From NCBI GenBank assembly GCA_002499325.1, contig DALC01000019.1:3961-14901 (forward strand): a DNA stretch of 10,941 nt, read 5' to 3'. Source of the DNA: Euryarchaeota archaeon UBA538 (GTDB taxonomy: Archaea; Thermoplasmatota; Poseidoniia; Poseidoniales; Thalassarchaeaceae). A model generated the notes under the pieces. The model saw only the letters and a list, made by a program, of their open reading frames with translations. It made no database searches and was not told the origin of the DNA. This document shows positions 1-7,173 of the stretch, piece by piece. How positions within the stretch are numbered: the stretch's first letter is position 1; each line of letters begins with the position of its first letter. A program made the position numbers and the translations under genes.

Positions 1-2156
1 CCACTGCCTACGGCTATGCCGACATCAGCGGCTGCTAATGCTCCTGCATCGTTGAAGCCATCCCCTGCCATTAGCGTCTTTCCAGCCTTGGACTTCTCTG
101 TCACCCACATGGCCTTGCCCTCTGGATCTACACCACCCCTGCATGAGGATGCAGGAATACCGAAACCCCTCGCAAACTGCTCTACGCTTGACTGCTCGTC
201 TCCGCTGAGTATCTCTACGGAGATCCCACTGTCTGAAAGGGACTGAAGTAGCTCGGCGACGCCATCTCGGGCGTCATCGTGGTAGAATTCGAAGACTGCG
301 ATTGCCTTGCCCGATACTGAGAGAATGCTAGAGCCGTGACCAGCCCTGCGTGACCTAGTCAGGGCGTCGTCGATATCCTTTGGGAACTCGACTCCCTCGG
401 ACACCAGCCAGTCGGATCGTCCTAACATTGTTTTACTACCTTCCAAGACACCCTCGACTCCTGCCTGTCCATCTGATATTTCGGTGATATCGATAGCTTC
501 CAGTGTTCTCTTTGAGGCTTCATGGATGATTGTGCGCGCGTAAGGGTGGTTGGACATTCTCTCTAGTCCTGCTGCAATCATAATTGCCCTTTCCTCTGTC
601 TCGGTGGACGTTACAGTAACGCCTGTCAGCGAGGGTCGTCCGCTAGTCAGCGTCCCTGTCTTATCCAGTAATGCTAGTTTCACGTCTGCAGTTGCTTCCA
701 GGACGTCTCCACCACGAACTATCACCCCAGAGGCAGAGGCAGTGGAGAGTGCGGCGGCATGTGGTATTGGGGCGGCTAGCAACAACGAGCATGGGCATGA
801 AACAACCCAGAGCAGTAGTGTAGTCAGGAATCCCTGATCCGTCCATCCATGGGTGAAGAATCCAATTATCGGGGCCCCGATCAGGACTATCGGTACCCAT
901 ATTCTTGTGAAGTTCTCAATAGTGGTATGAGTCCTAGTGGGCTTGTCACGGTACTCCCTTACCAGCTCTACTAGGTTGGATAGTCTCGTATTCTCCCCAG
1001 TAGCTACTGATCGTAGTACAATAGGGCCCCTGACCAAAGTTAGTCCCGCCTCAACGAAGTCACCTTCTGAAACCAAGACTGGAACTGGCTCACCTGTGAG
1101 TGGGGCTCTGTCTATAGAGCCGCCTCCACTGGTGATTATCCCATCAACCGGGACGACCTCTCCAGAGCGTACCTCTACCATGTCGCCTTCCACTACTGCT
1201 TCGACAGGAGTCTTGCCAGGCTCTCCGTGTGGGAGAATTTGAGGGGTGATTTGAACGATATTGAGCTTCCTAGGCGATATTCCCTGAATTGGATTTACTA
1301 TACGGGCACCTCTTGGAATTCTATCTAGCCCACCTTGCATGGACTCTCTGGCCCTTGTTATTGCCCTATCTTCAAGATGAGATGCGAAAGCTACTAGTCC
1401 GACCACCGTGAGTGCCTCGACCCACTCTCCTAGCAGGGAGGCCCCGATGACTGCTAGGGAGGTTAGTACCTGAAAACCAAGGACACCATTCTGAATGCTG
1501 GCTATGGCCTCCATGAACATCCTCGAGCCCGCCAAGATAACTCCAAAGAATCCAAGGAATGAAGCGAGGACGGTTGGTAGGGACATTGTCTCAACCGCTA
1601 TTATCGCGAATAGTACAGGAATCGTCATTACAGCTGCAATTAGCTTTACTTGATCTGGCCTCAGTCTCATCTTCGAAGATACTACGAACTCAGCATCGTC
1701 CCCTAGAATTGTGGAAATCATCGACTCAGCGAGCATCCTCAAGTCTGGATCAGATATCCAGACGTTCCTTAATTCAATCAAGCCATCATCGAATCTAACA
1801 GCTAATATTCCTGGCACTGCAAGAAGCGCATCTCTGAGTCCCTTTCGATTTGTGCCTAGGTTCTTCGCAGCCTCCCCCGGAGTGACTCCTATTGCCTGGA
1901 CCCAGTCTATCTTGGGACTGTGCCCGAGACTCTCCAAGACGGAGCATGATCTGGAAATCCTTCCTCTTGAGATATCTAGTGATATCCTTGCAGTTCCCTC
2001 TGTAACGGATATTTTACAGGACTTGATTCCTGGGAGTCTGCTAACTGCCTTTGTAGCCTTCATAGCACAATCAGCACAGTCCATTCCCCTGATGTTCCAA
2101 TCGAATTCATGAACTCCATCAGGGACAATGGTGGAGACTGGTCCCTCCTCCTCCAT
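1..2156 (-). CDS. Heavy-metal-translocating P-type ATPase (P1B), C-terminus cut by window edge
   Basis: Membrane pump that uses ATP to export soft metal cations (Cu+, or Zn2+/Cd2+). I translated about 718 codons on the minus strand from ATG at 2156 without meeting a stop. In order: an N-terminal metal-binding domain with GMDCADC (Cys27, Cys30), a second HMA-sized region (about 86-160) without a CxxC, four hydrophobic helices at about 171-260, the actuator motif TGEP (354-357), the membrane metal site CPC (454-456), the phosphorylation motif DKTGT (Asp498), the nucleotide-binding HP pair (His537-Pro538) in SNHPYA, and the hinge GDGFNDAGAL (from Gly698). The last helix pair is missing at the window edge. 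GMDC is ZntA-like, but CPC followed by SLLLAAP lacks the serine usual in the Zn/Cd class, so the metal is unresolved. The upstream in-frame stop falls at about 2210 with no other ATG between, which supports this start. No Shine-Dalgarno is visible. The gene is divergent from the HAD phosphatase. Confidence 0.93.
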   Translation of the reverse strand, partial: MEEEGPVSTIVPDGVHEFDWNIRGMDCADCAMKATKAVSRLPGIKSCKISVTEGTARISLDISRGRISRSCSVLESLGHSPKIDWVQAIGVTPGEAAKNLGTNRKGLRDALLAVPGILAVRFDDGLIELRNVWISDPDLRMLAESMISTILGDDAEFVVSSKMRLRPDQVKLIAAVMTIPVLFAIIAVETMSLPTVLASFLGFFGVILAGSRMFMEAIASIQNGVLGFQVLTSLAVIGASLLGEWVEALTVVGLVAFASHLEDRAITRARESMQGGLDRIPRGARIVNPIQGISPRKLNIVQITPQILPHGEPGKTPVEAVVEGDMVEVRSGEVVPVDGIITSGGGSIDRAPLTGEPVPVLVSEGDFVEAGLTLVRGPIVLRSVATGENTRLSNLVELVREYRDKPTRTHTTIENFTRIWVPIVLIGAPIIGFFTHGWTDQGFLTTLLLWVVSCPCSLLLAAPIPHAAALSTASASGVIVRGGDVLEATADVKLALLDKTGTLTSGRPSLTGVTVTSTETEERAIMIAAGLERMSNHPYARTIIHEASKRTLEAIDITEISDGQAGVEGVLEGSKTMLGRSDWLVSEGVEFPKDIDDALTRSRRAGHGSSILSVSGKAIAVFEFYHDDARDGVAELLQSLSDSGISVEILSGDEQSSVEQFARGFGIPASSCRGGVDPEGKAMWVTEKSKAGKTLMAGDGFNDAGALAAADVGIAVGS

Positions 2157-2238
2157 GGATGCCCGAGAGGGCGTAGTACCTTGAATATGATGAGAGTGTA
2201 TACGATGATATCATCAGCATGTGCTACTCTCGGAAAAC
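2157..2238. promoter_or_regulatory. Divergent promoter region with adjacent palindromes
   Basis: This 82-bp spacer must drive the metal ATPase leftward and the phosphatase rightward. It holds the 6-bp palindrome GTATAC (2198-2203) immediately followed by the perfect 12-bp palindrome GATGATATCATC (2204-2215). GTATAC resembles a TATA core and, being symmetric, could serve either direction: it lies about 37 bp before ATG 2239 and about 43 bp before the ATPase ATG at 2156. A second AT-rich spot, ATATGATG, is at 2185-2192. Promoter and operator roles are inferred from position and symmetry only. Confidence 0.4.
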
Positions 2239-2964
2239 ATGGTGGAGCTACCCGACGACCTAGAGTGGGACATGATTGTGCTTGATATTGACGGTACTTT
2301 ACTCGATAGAGATGGGATAATCCCTGAGATGATACACATCGTTAGAGAGCTCGAGAGAAATGGAATGGTTGTTTCTCTGGCTTCTGGGAGGACCCTGCCC
2401 AATATCACCCCCATACATCAATCACTATGCATATCGGGGTTCATAGTCGGTGAAAACGGAGGTATGGTTTGGGACTCAGCTGAGGGGCACCCAATCAGGG
2501 CACTGGCAGATGGATCTAGACCCAAAGAGGCCGCAAAGTGGCTTGGGACCCAGATAGAGGGGCTCAATCCCGAGGGAATAGAGTCTAACAGGTGGAGAGA
2601 GACCGAATGGTGTCTTACTGAGATTGAGGATTGGGAAGCAGTAAGAGATGCGATCGAGTCTTCTGAGTGGTCCGATATCTCAGTAATTCCAACTGGGTTC
2701 GCTGTTCACCTAACTATACCGGGGCATGACAAAGCATCCGGACTTCGTGTAGCTTTTGAGCAGAGAGGGATCGACCCCAAGAGAGTGATAGCTTGCGGGG
2801 ACGCGCCTAACGATATCCCTATGTTCGACCTGGTGGGTTTTGCGGTGAGTGTTAGCAATCATTATGAAAATGTGGTTAGGGCGGCTGACGTCGTGACTGA
2901 CGCACATGGTAAGGAAGGCTCCCTAGAGCTGTTAGAGGCTCTGCTGGAAAGAGTCAGGGGTTAG
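2239..2964 (+). CDS. HAD-superfamily phosphatase, archaeal phosphoglycolate phosphatase type
   Basis: Cytosolic Mg2+-dependent phosphatase, 241 aa from ATG 2239. All HAD motifs are present: motif I DIDGT (nucleophile Asp16, acid/base Asp18), motif II SGR (Ser49), motif III Lys165 in HDKASG, and motif IV GDAPND (Asp188, Asp192). The GENGG at about 71-75 and the cap domain between motifs II and III point to the Cof/SPP-like type IIB group that includes archaeal phosphoglycolate phosphatase. That enzyme removes phosphate from 2-phosphoglycolate, a product of oxidative DNA damage repair or oxygenase chemistry. A sugar-phosphate or mannosyl-3-phosphoglycerate phosphatase remains possible. An in-frame GTG at 2221 would add six residues (MLLSEN). 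I prefer ATG 2239 because the TATA-like GTATAC at 2198 would place transcription start near 2225-2230, after the GTG. The stop lies 3 bp from the 3' end of the opposing tRNA-Leu gene. Confidence 0.85.
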   Translation: MVELPDDLEWDMIVLDIDGTLLDRDGIIPEMIHIVRELERNGMVVSLASGRTLPNITPIHQSLCISGFIVGENGGMVWDSAEGHPIRALADGSRPKEAAKWLGTQIEGLNPEGIESNRWRETEWCLTEIEDWEAVRDAIESSEWSDISVIPTGFAVHLTIPGHDKASGLRVAFEQRGIDPKRVIACGDAPNDIPMFDLVGFAVSVSNHYENVVRAADVVTDAHGKEGSLELLEALLERVRG

Positions 2965-2967
2965 TAG

Positions 2968-3052
2968 TGGTGCAGGCGGCAGGATTCGAACCTGCGAAGC
3001 ACTACGCAGAGGATCTTGAGCCCTCCCCCTTTGACCACTCGGGTACACCTGC
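2968..3052 (-). tRNA. tRNA-Leu (anticodon CAA), CCA end encoded
   Basis: An 85-nt class II tRNA read on the minus strand. The acceptor stem is GCAGGTG (3052-3046) paired with CGCCTGC (2978-2972) with one G-T pair. The D arm has CCC/GGG around GAGTGGTCAAA. The anticodon stem GAGGG/TCCTC closes the loop CTCAAGA, giving anticodon CAA (3018-3016), which reads UUG. A variable arm of about 13 nt, as expected for tRNA-Leu, precedes the T arm GCAGG-TTCGAAT-CCTGC. The discriminator is A and the terminal CCA is in the genome (2970-2968). There is no intron in the anticodon loop. Its promoter must lie in 3053-3164, shared with the divergent GINS-like gene. The weak AT-rich spot AGTATCAAG (minus strand, 3085-3077) is at about the right distance. 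Confidence 0.95.
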
Positions 3053-3164
3053 GAGGGATGCGAACATATCCACACTCTTGATACTCGCGCTCGAGCGATG
3101 AAGTCGGGTTATGCAAGGAATTGTTCAAGAGGCTCCTTGCGTGCACCGTGTCCGGGTACCGAGT
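3053..3164. promoter_or_regulatory. Divergent spacer between tRNA-Leu and the GINS-like gene
   Basis: A spacer of about 112 bp that must hold the tRNA-Leu promoter (leftward) and the GINS-like gene promoter (rightward). AT-rich candidates are CATATC at 3065-3070 and CTTGATACT at 3077-3085. Neither is a convincing TATA box. If the upstream ATG at 3111 is the true start, the spacer shrinks to 58 bp and 3111-3164 is coding. No terminator or hairpin stands out. Confidence 0.3.
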
Positions 3165-4049
3165 ATGATGGACGACGGAAGCTTGCCTAGGCTCAGTGCC
3201 AATCGTCTAATGGCTGTTGATAGAGCACTAGATGAGCTAGCAAGAACGCAAAGAAGATCATCCATTCCTGTTGAGTTGCCGATGCCTAACTTCTGGGACG
3301 CAGTAGGCCAGTTAGTTCAGCATCTTGAGGCGGAACTTGCTGAGACCATTAGGTCAGAGGGCATGACTGCCAAGGCACAACTGCAGTCGAGGAAACTGGG
3401 AGTGGTTAGAACGGCGGTTAAGGATCTCACAAGGAATAGGCTGAATGCGTTCACACAACACGCAGTTCTGACAAATTTGATTCAATCGCCAGAGGATGTT
3501 AGGGCTTCTGCGGGAATTATGCCGGATACGATTGAATGGGACAAGCACGACCCATCCGAGAGAGTATTCTACACAGGAATTGGACATCTTGTTGACAAGT
3601 ACAGGCATGAGGTTTCTTGGAAAGCTCTCTTAAGCAACAACTGGGACTCTCCTGCTCCGCCACCAATGAGTTCTGTGCATACCCCTCTTACTGAGTTCGT
3701 ACCAGATTCCAACGGTGGAGAGGTAGCAGAGGAGAGTGACGCGCCTGTGGTCATAGACTCTGTGCCTCACTGGGAGGACCCGGAATACGACGAAGAAGAT
3801 AGGATAAGGGAGATTGATGAATTTCCCGAGATATCTCCTTTGGGTCGCGGATCTGTGGATGAGTCCTTATCCCAACAGCAAAAGGATCCTGATATGAGGA
3901 GGATTATGATTCTCCAAGACCTTGATGATCCCATAATCACAGAGGAAGGAGAGGAGATTACTCTGACGGCCGGAGACATAGAGTTCTGTCCTTCGATAAT
4001 TGCTGATACCCTGATAGCGGCCGGAATAGCTGAAGCCGCAGACCTCTGA
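3165..4049 (+). CDS. gins51: GINS-family replication protein, Gins51-like
   Basis: Predicted subunit of the archaeal GINS complex, which bridges the MCM helicase and GAN/Cdc45-like nuclease at the replication fork. With ATG 3165 the protein has 294 aa. Residues about 18-105 are helical and fit the GINS A domain: a charged helix, the pattern LPMPNFWDAV (38-47), a long helix, then KDLTRNRLNAFTQHAV (86-101). Residues about 162-242 form a low-complexity acidic linker rich in Pro, Asp and Glu (DPEYDEEDRIREIDEF). The last 50 residues match the small beta-rich B domain: ILQDLDDPI, then EEG, GDIEFCPSII and LIAAGIAEA. An A domain before a C-terminal B domain is the Gins51 order; the length exceeds a typical Gins51 because of the linker. 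ATG 3111 would add 18 residues not expected by the family, so I prefer 3165 (ATGATG), but 3111 cannot be excluded. No clear Shine-Dalgarno precedes either. The assignment rests on pattern recognition. Confidence 0.68.
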   Translation: MMDDGSLPRLSANRLMAVDRALDELARTQRRSSIPVELPMPNFWDAVGQLVQHLEAELAETIRSEGMTAKAQLQSRKLGVVRTAVKDLTRNRLNAFTQHAVLTNLIQSPEDVRASAGIMPDTIEWDKHDPSERVFYTGIGHLVDKYRHEVSWKALLSNNWDSPAPPPMSSVHTPLTEFVPDSNGGEVAEESDAPVVIDSVPHWEDPEYDEEDRIREIDEFPEISPLGRGSVDESLSQQQKDPDMRRIMILQDLDDPIITEEGEEITLTAGDIEFCPSIIADTLIAAGIAEAADL

Positions 4050-4094
4050 GAGAGGCAATAACTTAGGTTCGTCATCATCGATGAGTATTCGTCA

Positions 4095-4100
4095 GAGGTG
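4095..4100 (+). promoter_or_regulatory. Shine-Dalgarno site for the PepC-type peptidase
   Basis: GAGGTG lies 5 nt before ATG 4106 and is complementary to the CACCTC end of archaeal 16S rRNA. It fixes the start of the peptidase gene. The 56-bp spacer after the GINS-like stop has no clear TATA box, so co-transcription with the GINS-like gene is plausible. Confidence 0.7.
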
Positions 4101-4105
4101 CAGCT

Positions 4106-5431
4106 ATGCCAGGAGAGATTACGAAAAAACAAATTGACAAGATGAGGAAGGAATTCGAAAGTGACTCTTCAGCCAGAGTTGCGCAGAACGCGGTTACCAG
4201 CAATAATCTGTCCTCAGTAACTCTCAGGAGGGATTTGGTTCAGGAAATAGACTTCACGTTCAGTACGAAACTGGATGAGTGGAAGGCCACGAATCAGAAG
4301 AGTAGCGGACGTTGCTGGTTGTTTGCAACCTTGAATCTCTTCAGACCGGGGACTATGAAGAAGATGAATGTGAAGGAGTTCGAGTTTAGTCAGGCTCACA
4401 TTCATTTCTGGGATAAGTTCGAGCGTTCTAATCACTTCTTGGAGGCCATAATTGAGACCTCTGGAAGACCTGTTGATGACAGGACAATCCACTTCCTACT
4501 ATCAGATCCGATTGGAGACGGGGGCCAGTGGAACATGGCCATGAACCTGATCAGGAAGCATGGACTAGTTCCAAAGTCGGCATATCCAGAGTCCAACAGT
4601 AGTAGCTCCACCAGATGGATGAACTCGATTCTGAAGGACATACTCAGGAGTAGTGCTAGCGAGATTAGGGAAATCCTTGATTCCGGTGGTAGCGAGAAAG
4701 AAGCAAGATCACACAAGGATAGTAGGATGGAGGACATTTGGAGAGTTCTTTGCATCCACTTGGGAACGCCCCCTGAGAGTTTCGACTGGCAGTGGAGAGA
4801 CAAGGACAAGGAGTTTCACAGAAGGGGAAAGATGACTCCCCAGCAGTTTGCGGAAGAGTTTGTTGACGTGGACTGGGAAGAATACGTATGTATTGTAAAC
4901 GATCCCAGAAATGAGTACTATCAGACATACACTGTTGACTACCTGCAGAATGTTGCTGGAGGTCCTCCTGTTGTCTATCTTAATGTGCCGAGCGATGAAA
5001 TGAAATCGATAACCCAGGAAATCCTGGAAGATGGTATGCCAGTCTGGATGGGCTGCGACGTGGGTAAGCAGATGGACAGAAAGAGGGGGCTCTGGGATGC
5101 TAATCTTTTCGAAACTAACGAGCTTTATGGTGTGGATTATGGTATGAGTAAGGCTGACAGGCTTAGATATGGTCAAACCATGATGACCCATGCCATGCTC
5201 TTCACTGGAGTAGACGTCTACGAAGGCAAGCCCAGGAGATGGAGAGTGGAGAACTCATGGGGAGATGACTCTGGACAGAAGGGGTTCTACACAATGAACG
5301 ATAATTGGTATGACGAACATATGTTTGAGATTGCATCTCCTAAGAAGTACCTCACAGAGAAGATGGTCAAGGGACTGGAAACAGTACCTATCGTCCTAGA
5401 AGCTTGGGACCCAATGGGCTCTTTGGCCTAG
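4106..5431 (+). CDS. pepC: Bleomycin hydrolase / aminopeptidase C-type cysteine peptidase (C1B)
   Basis: Papain-fold cysteine aminopeptidase of 441 aa, about the usual length of bacterial PepC and eukaryotic bleomycin hydrolase. The active site is complete: oxyanion Gln64 and nucleophile Cys70 in NQKSSGRCWLFA, His362 in MTHAML, and Asn383 in VENSWG. The C-terminus ends WDPMGSLA. In this family that tail (usually DPMGALA) lies in the active-site cleft and sets aminopeptidase specificity, and the enzyme forms a hexameric barrel with the sites inside. There is no signal peptide or membrane segment, so the enzyme is cytosolic and probably trims oligopeptides to amino acids. The start is fixed by the GAGGTG site at 4095. 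It follows the GINS-like gene by 56 bp without an obvious functional link, and its stop directly abuts the uS10 stop on the other strand. Family certain; substrates unknown. Confidence 0.95.
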   Translation: MPGEITKKQIDKMRKEFESDSSARVAQNAVTSNNLSSVTLRRDLVQEIDFTFSTKLDEWKATNQKSSGRCWLFATLNLFRPGTMKKMNVKEFEFSQAHIHFWDKFERSNHFLEAIIETSGRPVDDRTIHFLLSDPIGDGGQWNMAMNLIRKHGLVPKSAYPESNSSSSTRWMNSILKDILRSSASEIREILDSGGSEKEARSHKDSRMEDIWRVLCIHLGTPPESFDWQWRDKDKEFHRRGKMTPQQFAEEFVDVDWEEYVCIVNDPRNEYYQTYTVDYLQNVAGGPPVVYLNVPSDEMKSITQEILEDGMPVWMGCDVGKQMDRKRGLWDANLFETNELYGVDYGMSKADRLRYGQTMMTHAMLFTGVDVYEGKPRRWRVENSWGDDSGQKGFYTMNDNWYDEHMFEIASPKKYLTEKMVKGLETVPIVLEAWDPMGSLA

Positions 5432-5761
5432 TTAACCTAGGTTTCTCAGTGAGAGTTCGATGGTGACCGAGTCTGGGATTGGTATCCTCAGGACCTTTCT
5501 CAGCGCCTTCTCATCCCTGGAAGTGTTGGTTACCAGCTCCAGAAGTCTCTTGTGGACTCTCATCTCCCAGTGATCCCATGTCTCGGCACCCTCTCCATCT
5601 GGACTCTTCCTGCAAGGAACGACTATCCTTCTGGTTGGGAGGGGGATTGGACCTCGAAGCTTGACTCCGGTCTCATCGGATATTGTCTTTATCTGATCAC
5701 AGACCTGATTTACGTCAGTGTGATTTTCCCCCGTCAGTCTGATAGTGGTGACGACGGGCAT
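5432..5761 (-). CDS. rpsJ: Small ribosomal subunit protein uS10
   Basis: Component of the 30S subunit head, 109 aa, slightly longer than the usual archaeal S10 of just over 100 aa. Recognisable segments are GVKLRGPIPLPTRR (32-45), the helix ETWDHWEMRVHKRLLEL (60-76) and the C-terminal strand RIPIPDSVTIEL (92-103). It starts 17 bp after the EF-1 alpha stop and is preceded by its own AGGTGA site, the classic archaeal EF-1 alpha/S10 gene order. Its stop (TAA, 5434-5432) touches the last base of the convergent peptidase gene. Confidence 0.96.
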   Translation of the reverse strand: MPVVTTIRLTGENHTDVNQVCDQIKTISDETGVKLRGPIPLPTRRIVVPCRKSPDGEGAETWDHWEMRVHKRLLELVTNTSRDEKALRKVLRIPIPDSVTIELSLRNLG

Positions 5762-5767
5762 TGATAC

Positions 5768-5773
5768 TCACCT
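5768..5773 (-). promoter_or_regulatory. Shine-Dalgarno site for uS10
   Basis: AGGTGA on the minus strand, 6 nt before the uS10 ATG at 5761 and inside the 17-bp gap after EF-1 alpha. It supports translation of uS10 from a shared mRNA by independent initiation. Confidence 0.7.
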
Positions 5774-5778
5774 TACGC

Positions 5779-7062
5779 CTAAGCCTTCTTCTCGATTGCG
5801 ATACACATTCCGGCTGCGACGGTCTTGCCCATGTCACGGATTGCGAACCTGCAGAGCTCAGGGAAGTTGTCCTTGACCTCGATAGCCATTGGCTTGGTTG
5901 GTTGGAACCTTACTGTTGCTGCATCTCCAGACTTGAGGAATGCAGGGGTCTCTCCGGTCTTTAGATTCTTGATGAGCTCGACGAATCGAACAGCCACCTG
6001 AGCGGTGTGAGCGTGGAACACTGGAGTGTATCCTACTCCGATTGCCTTTGGTATCTCCATCATCTGGATGTTTCCAACGAAAGTCTCGTCATGTCGGACG
6101 AATACAGGCTCGCTCTCTCCGTATCCAGCGACGTCTCCTCTGCGGATGTCAGTTGCTGCGAGTCCACGTACGTTGAAACCGACGTTGTCGCCTGGCTCGG
6201 CCTTGTCGACCATTGTGTGGTGCATCTCTATGCTCTTGACCTCAGCAGACTTCTGGCTGGGGTTGAAGATGACTGTTTTTCCAGTGTTGAGAACACCAGT
6301 CTCGATCTTTCCTACTGGGACGGTTCCGATACCGCTGATTTTGTAAACGTCCTGAATTGGCAGGCGTAGAGGCCTGTCAGTTGGCTTTGGTGGCATCTCA
6401 ATAGCGTCGATTGCCTCAAACAGAGTAGGTCCGCTGTACCACGAGGTGTTTTCGCTCTTGTTGAACACGTTGTCGCCAAGGAAAGCGCTACATGGTACGA
6501 AGGTGATCTCATCTGGCTTGTAGCCGGCGCCCTTTAGCAAGGCGCTAACCTCAGTTACGGTCTCGTTGTACTTGTCTTGAGACCAGTCAACACCACTGAT
6601 GTCCATCTTGTTGACATTGACGATTAGCTGGCTGACGCCGAGAACTCTTGCTAGGAACGCGTGCTCTCTTGTCTGTGCATTGACACCGTCGTTAGCAGCC
6701 ACATTCAGTACTGCAGCGTCCGCCTGGCTTGTACCTGTGATCATATTTTTGACGAAGTCACGGTGACCGGGAGCGTCGATGATAGTGAAGTAATAATTAG
6801 GAGTGTAGAACTCCTTGTGAGCTACATCGATGGTGATACCACGTGCGCGCTCCTCCTTCAGGCCGTCCATGACATAGGCCAGACCGAATCCGGCCTTTCC
6901 TGCCTCGGCAGCTAGCTTCTCATTCTTTTCAATTACGTGCGCTTCGATGTGACCGCTGTCCAGAAGCAAACGACCAACTGTCGTTGACTTTCCGTGATCT
7001 ACGTGCCCTACGAACACGATATTCAGATGCGGCTTGCTCTTGTCTTCCCACTGTGAACCCAT
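5779..7062 (-). CDS. tuf: Translation elongation factor EF-1 alpha (aEF1A)
   Basis: GTPase that delivers aminoacyl-tRNA to the ribosomal A site, 427 aa, full length for archaeal EF-1A. G-domain motifs in order: P-loop GHVDHGKST (19-27), switch I RGITID (74-79), DAPGH (96-100), NKMD (151-154) and the SAF form of the G5 motif in PCSAFLGD. The two beta-barrel domains follow, ending in the typical C-terminal strand [14 protein letters not shown]. Beginning [20 protein letters not shown], it is archaeal/eukaryal in style rather than bacterial EF-Tu. The start has a strong GAGGTG site 7 nt upstream and a TATA-like box about 45 bp upstream. Arginine codons include many CGT/CGC beside AGA/AGG, while neighbouring genes lean on AGG/AGA, as expected for high expression. 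It is followed by uS10 in one operon. Confidence 0.98.
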   Translation of the reverse strand: MGSQWEDKSKPHLNIVFVGHVDHGKSTTVGRLLLDSGHIEAHVIEKNEKLAAEAGKAGFGLAYVMDGLKEERARGITIDVAHKEFYTPNYYFTIIDAPGHRDFVKNMITGTSQADAAVLNVAANDGVNAQTREHAFLARVLGVSQLIVNVNKMDISGVDWSQDKYNETVTEVSALLKGAGYKPDEITFVPCSAFLGDNVFNKSENTSWYSGPTLFEAIDAIEMPPKPTDRPLRLPIQDVYKISGIGTVPVGKIETGVLNTGKTVIFNPSQKSAEVKSIEMHHTMVDKAEPGDNVGFNVRGLAATDIRRGDVAGYGESEPVFVRHDETFVGNIQMMEIPKAIGVGYTPVFHAHTAQVAVRFVELIKNLKTGETPAFLKSGDAATVRFQPTKPMAIEVKDNFPELCRFAIRDMGKTVAAGMCIAIEKKA

Positions 7063-7069
7063 ATTATAA

Positions 7070-7075
7070 CACCTC
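7070..7075 (-). promoter_or_regulatory. Shine-Dalgarno site for EF-1 alpha
   Basis: GAGGTG on the minus strand, separated from ATG 7062 by the 7-nt AT-rich spacer TTATAAT. One of the strongest ribosome-binding sites in the window, together with that of the peptidase gene. Confidence 0.8.
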
Positions 7076-7100
7076 TAAGTGTGGCCCGCCGACCGAAGGG

Positions 7101-7112
7101 GCGTATATGAAT
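7101..7112 (-). promoter_or_regulatory. TATA-like promoter element of the EF-1 alpha/uS10 operon
   Basis: ATTCATATACGC on the minus strand is the only clearly AT-rich hexamer in the 111-bp spacer upstream of EF-1 alpha. A TATA box here would place transcription start near 7080, giving a leader of about 18 nt that still includes the GAGGTG site. The rest of the spacer (7113-7173) shows no terminator or operator I can support. Confidence 0.55.
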
Positions 7113-7173
7113 CGTTCCCCAAGAGCGTTTTCCGCTACCAGTTACCGAAGTGGTGAGCAGTGTGCCGTTGGGG

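Noticed and set aside
16..2112. Plus-strand open frames at 16-246, 550-837, 937-1242 and 1711-2112
   Set aside because: All lie antisense to the P-type ATPase frame, whose motifs are continuous through the region, and their Ser/Thr/Pro-rich translations show no domain features.
4709..5191. A 160-codon minus-strand open frame
   Set aside because: It is opposite the middle of the PepC-type peptidase, has no ribosome-binding site, and its translation matches no family I know.
7081..7101. GC-rich stretch with partial self-complementarity upstream of EF-1 alpha
   Set aside because: I could not form a stem with convincing length and loop, so I do not call a hairpin or riboswitch.
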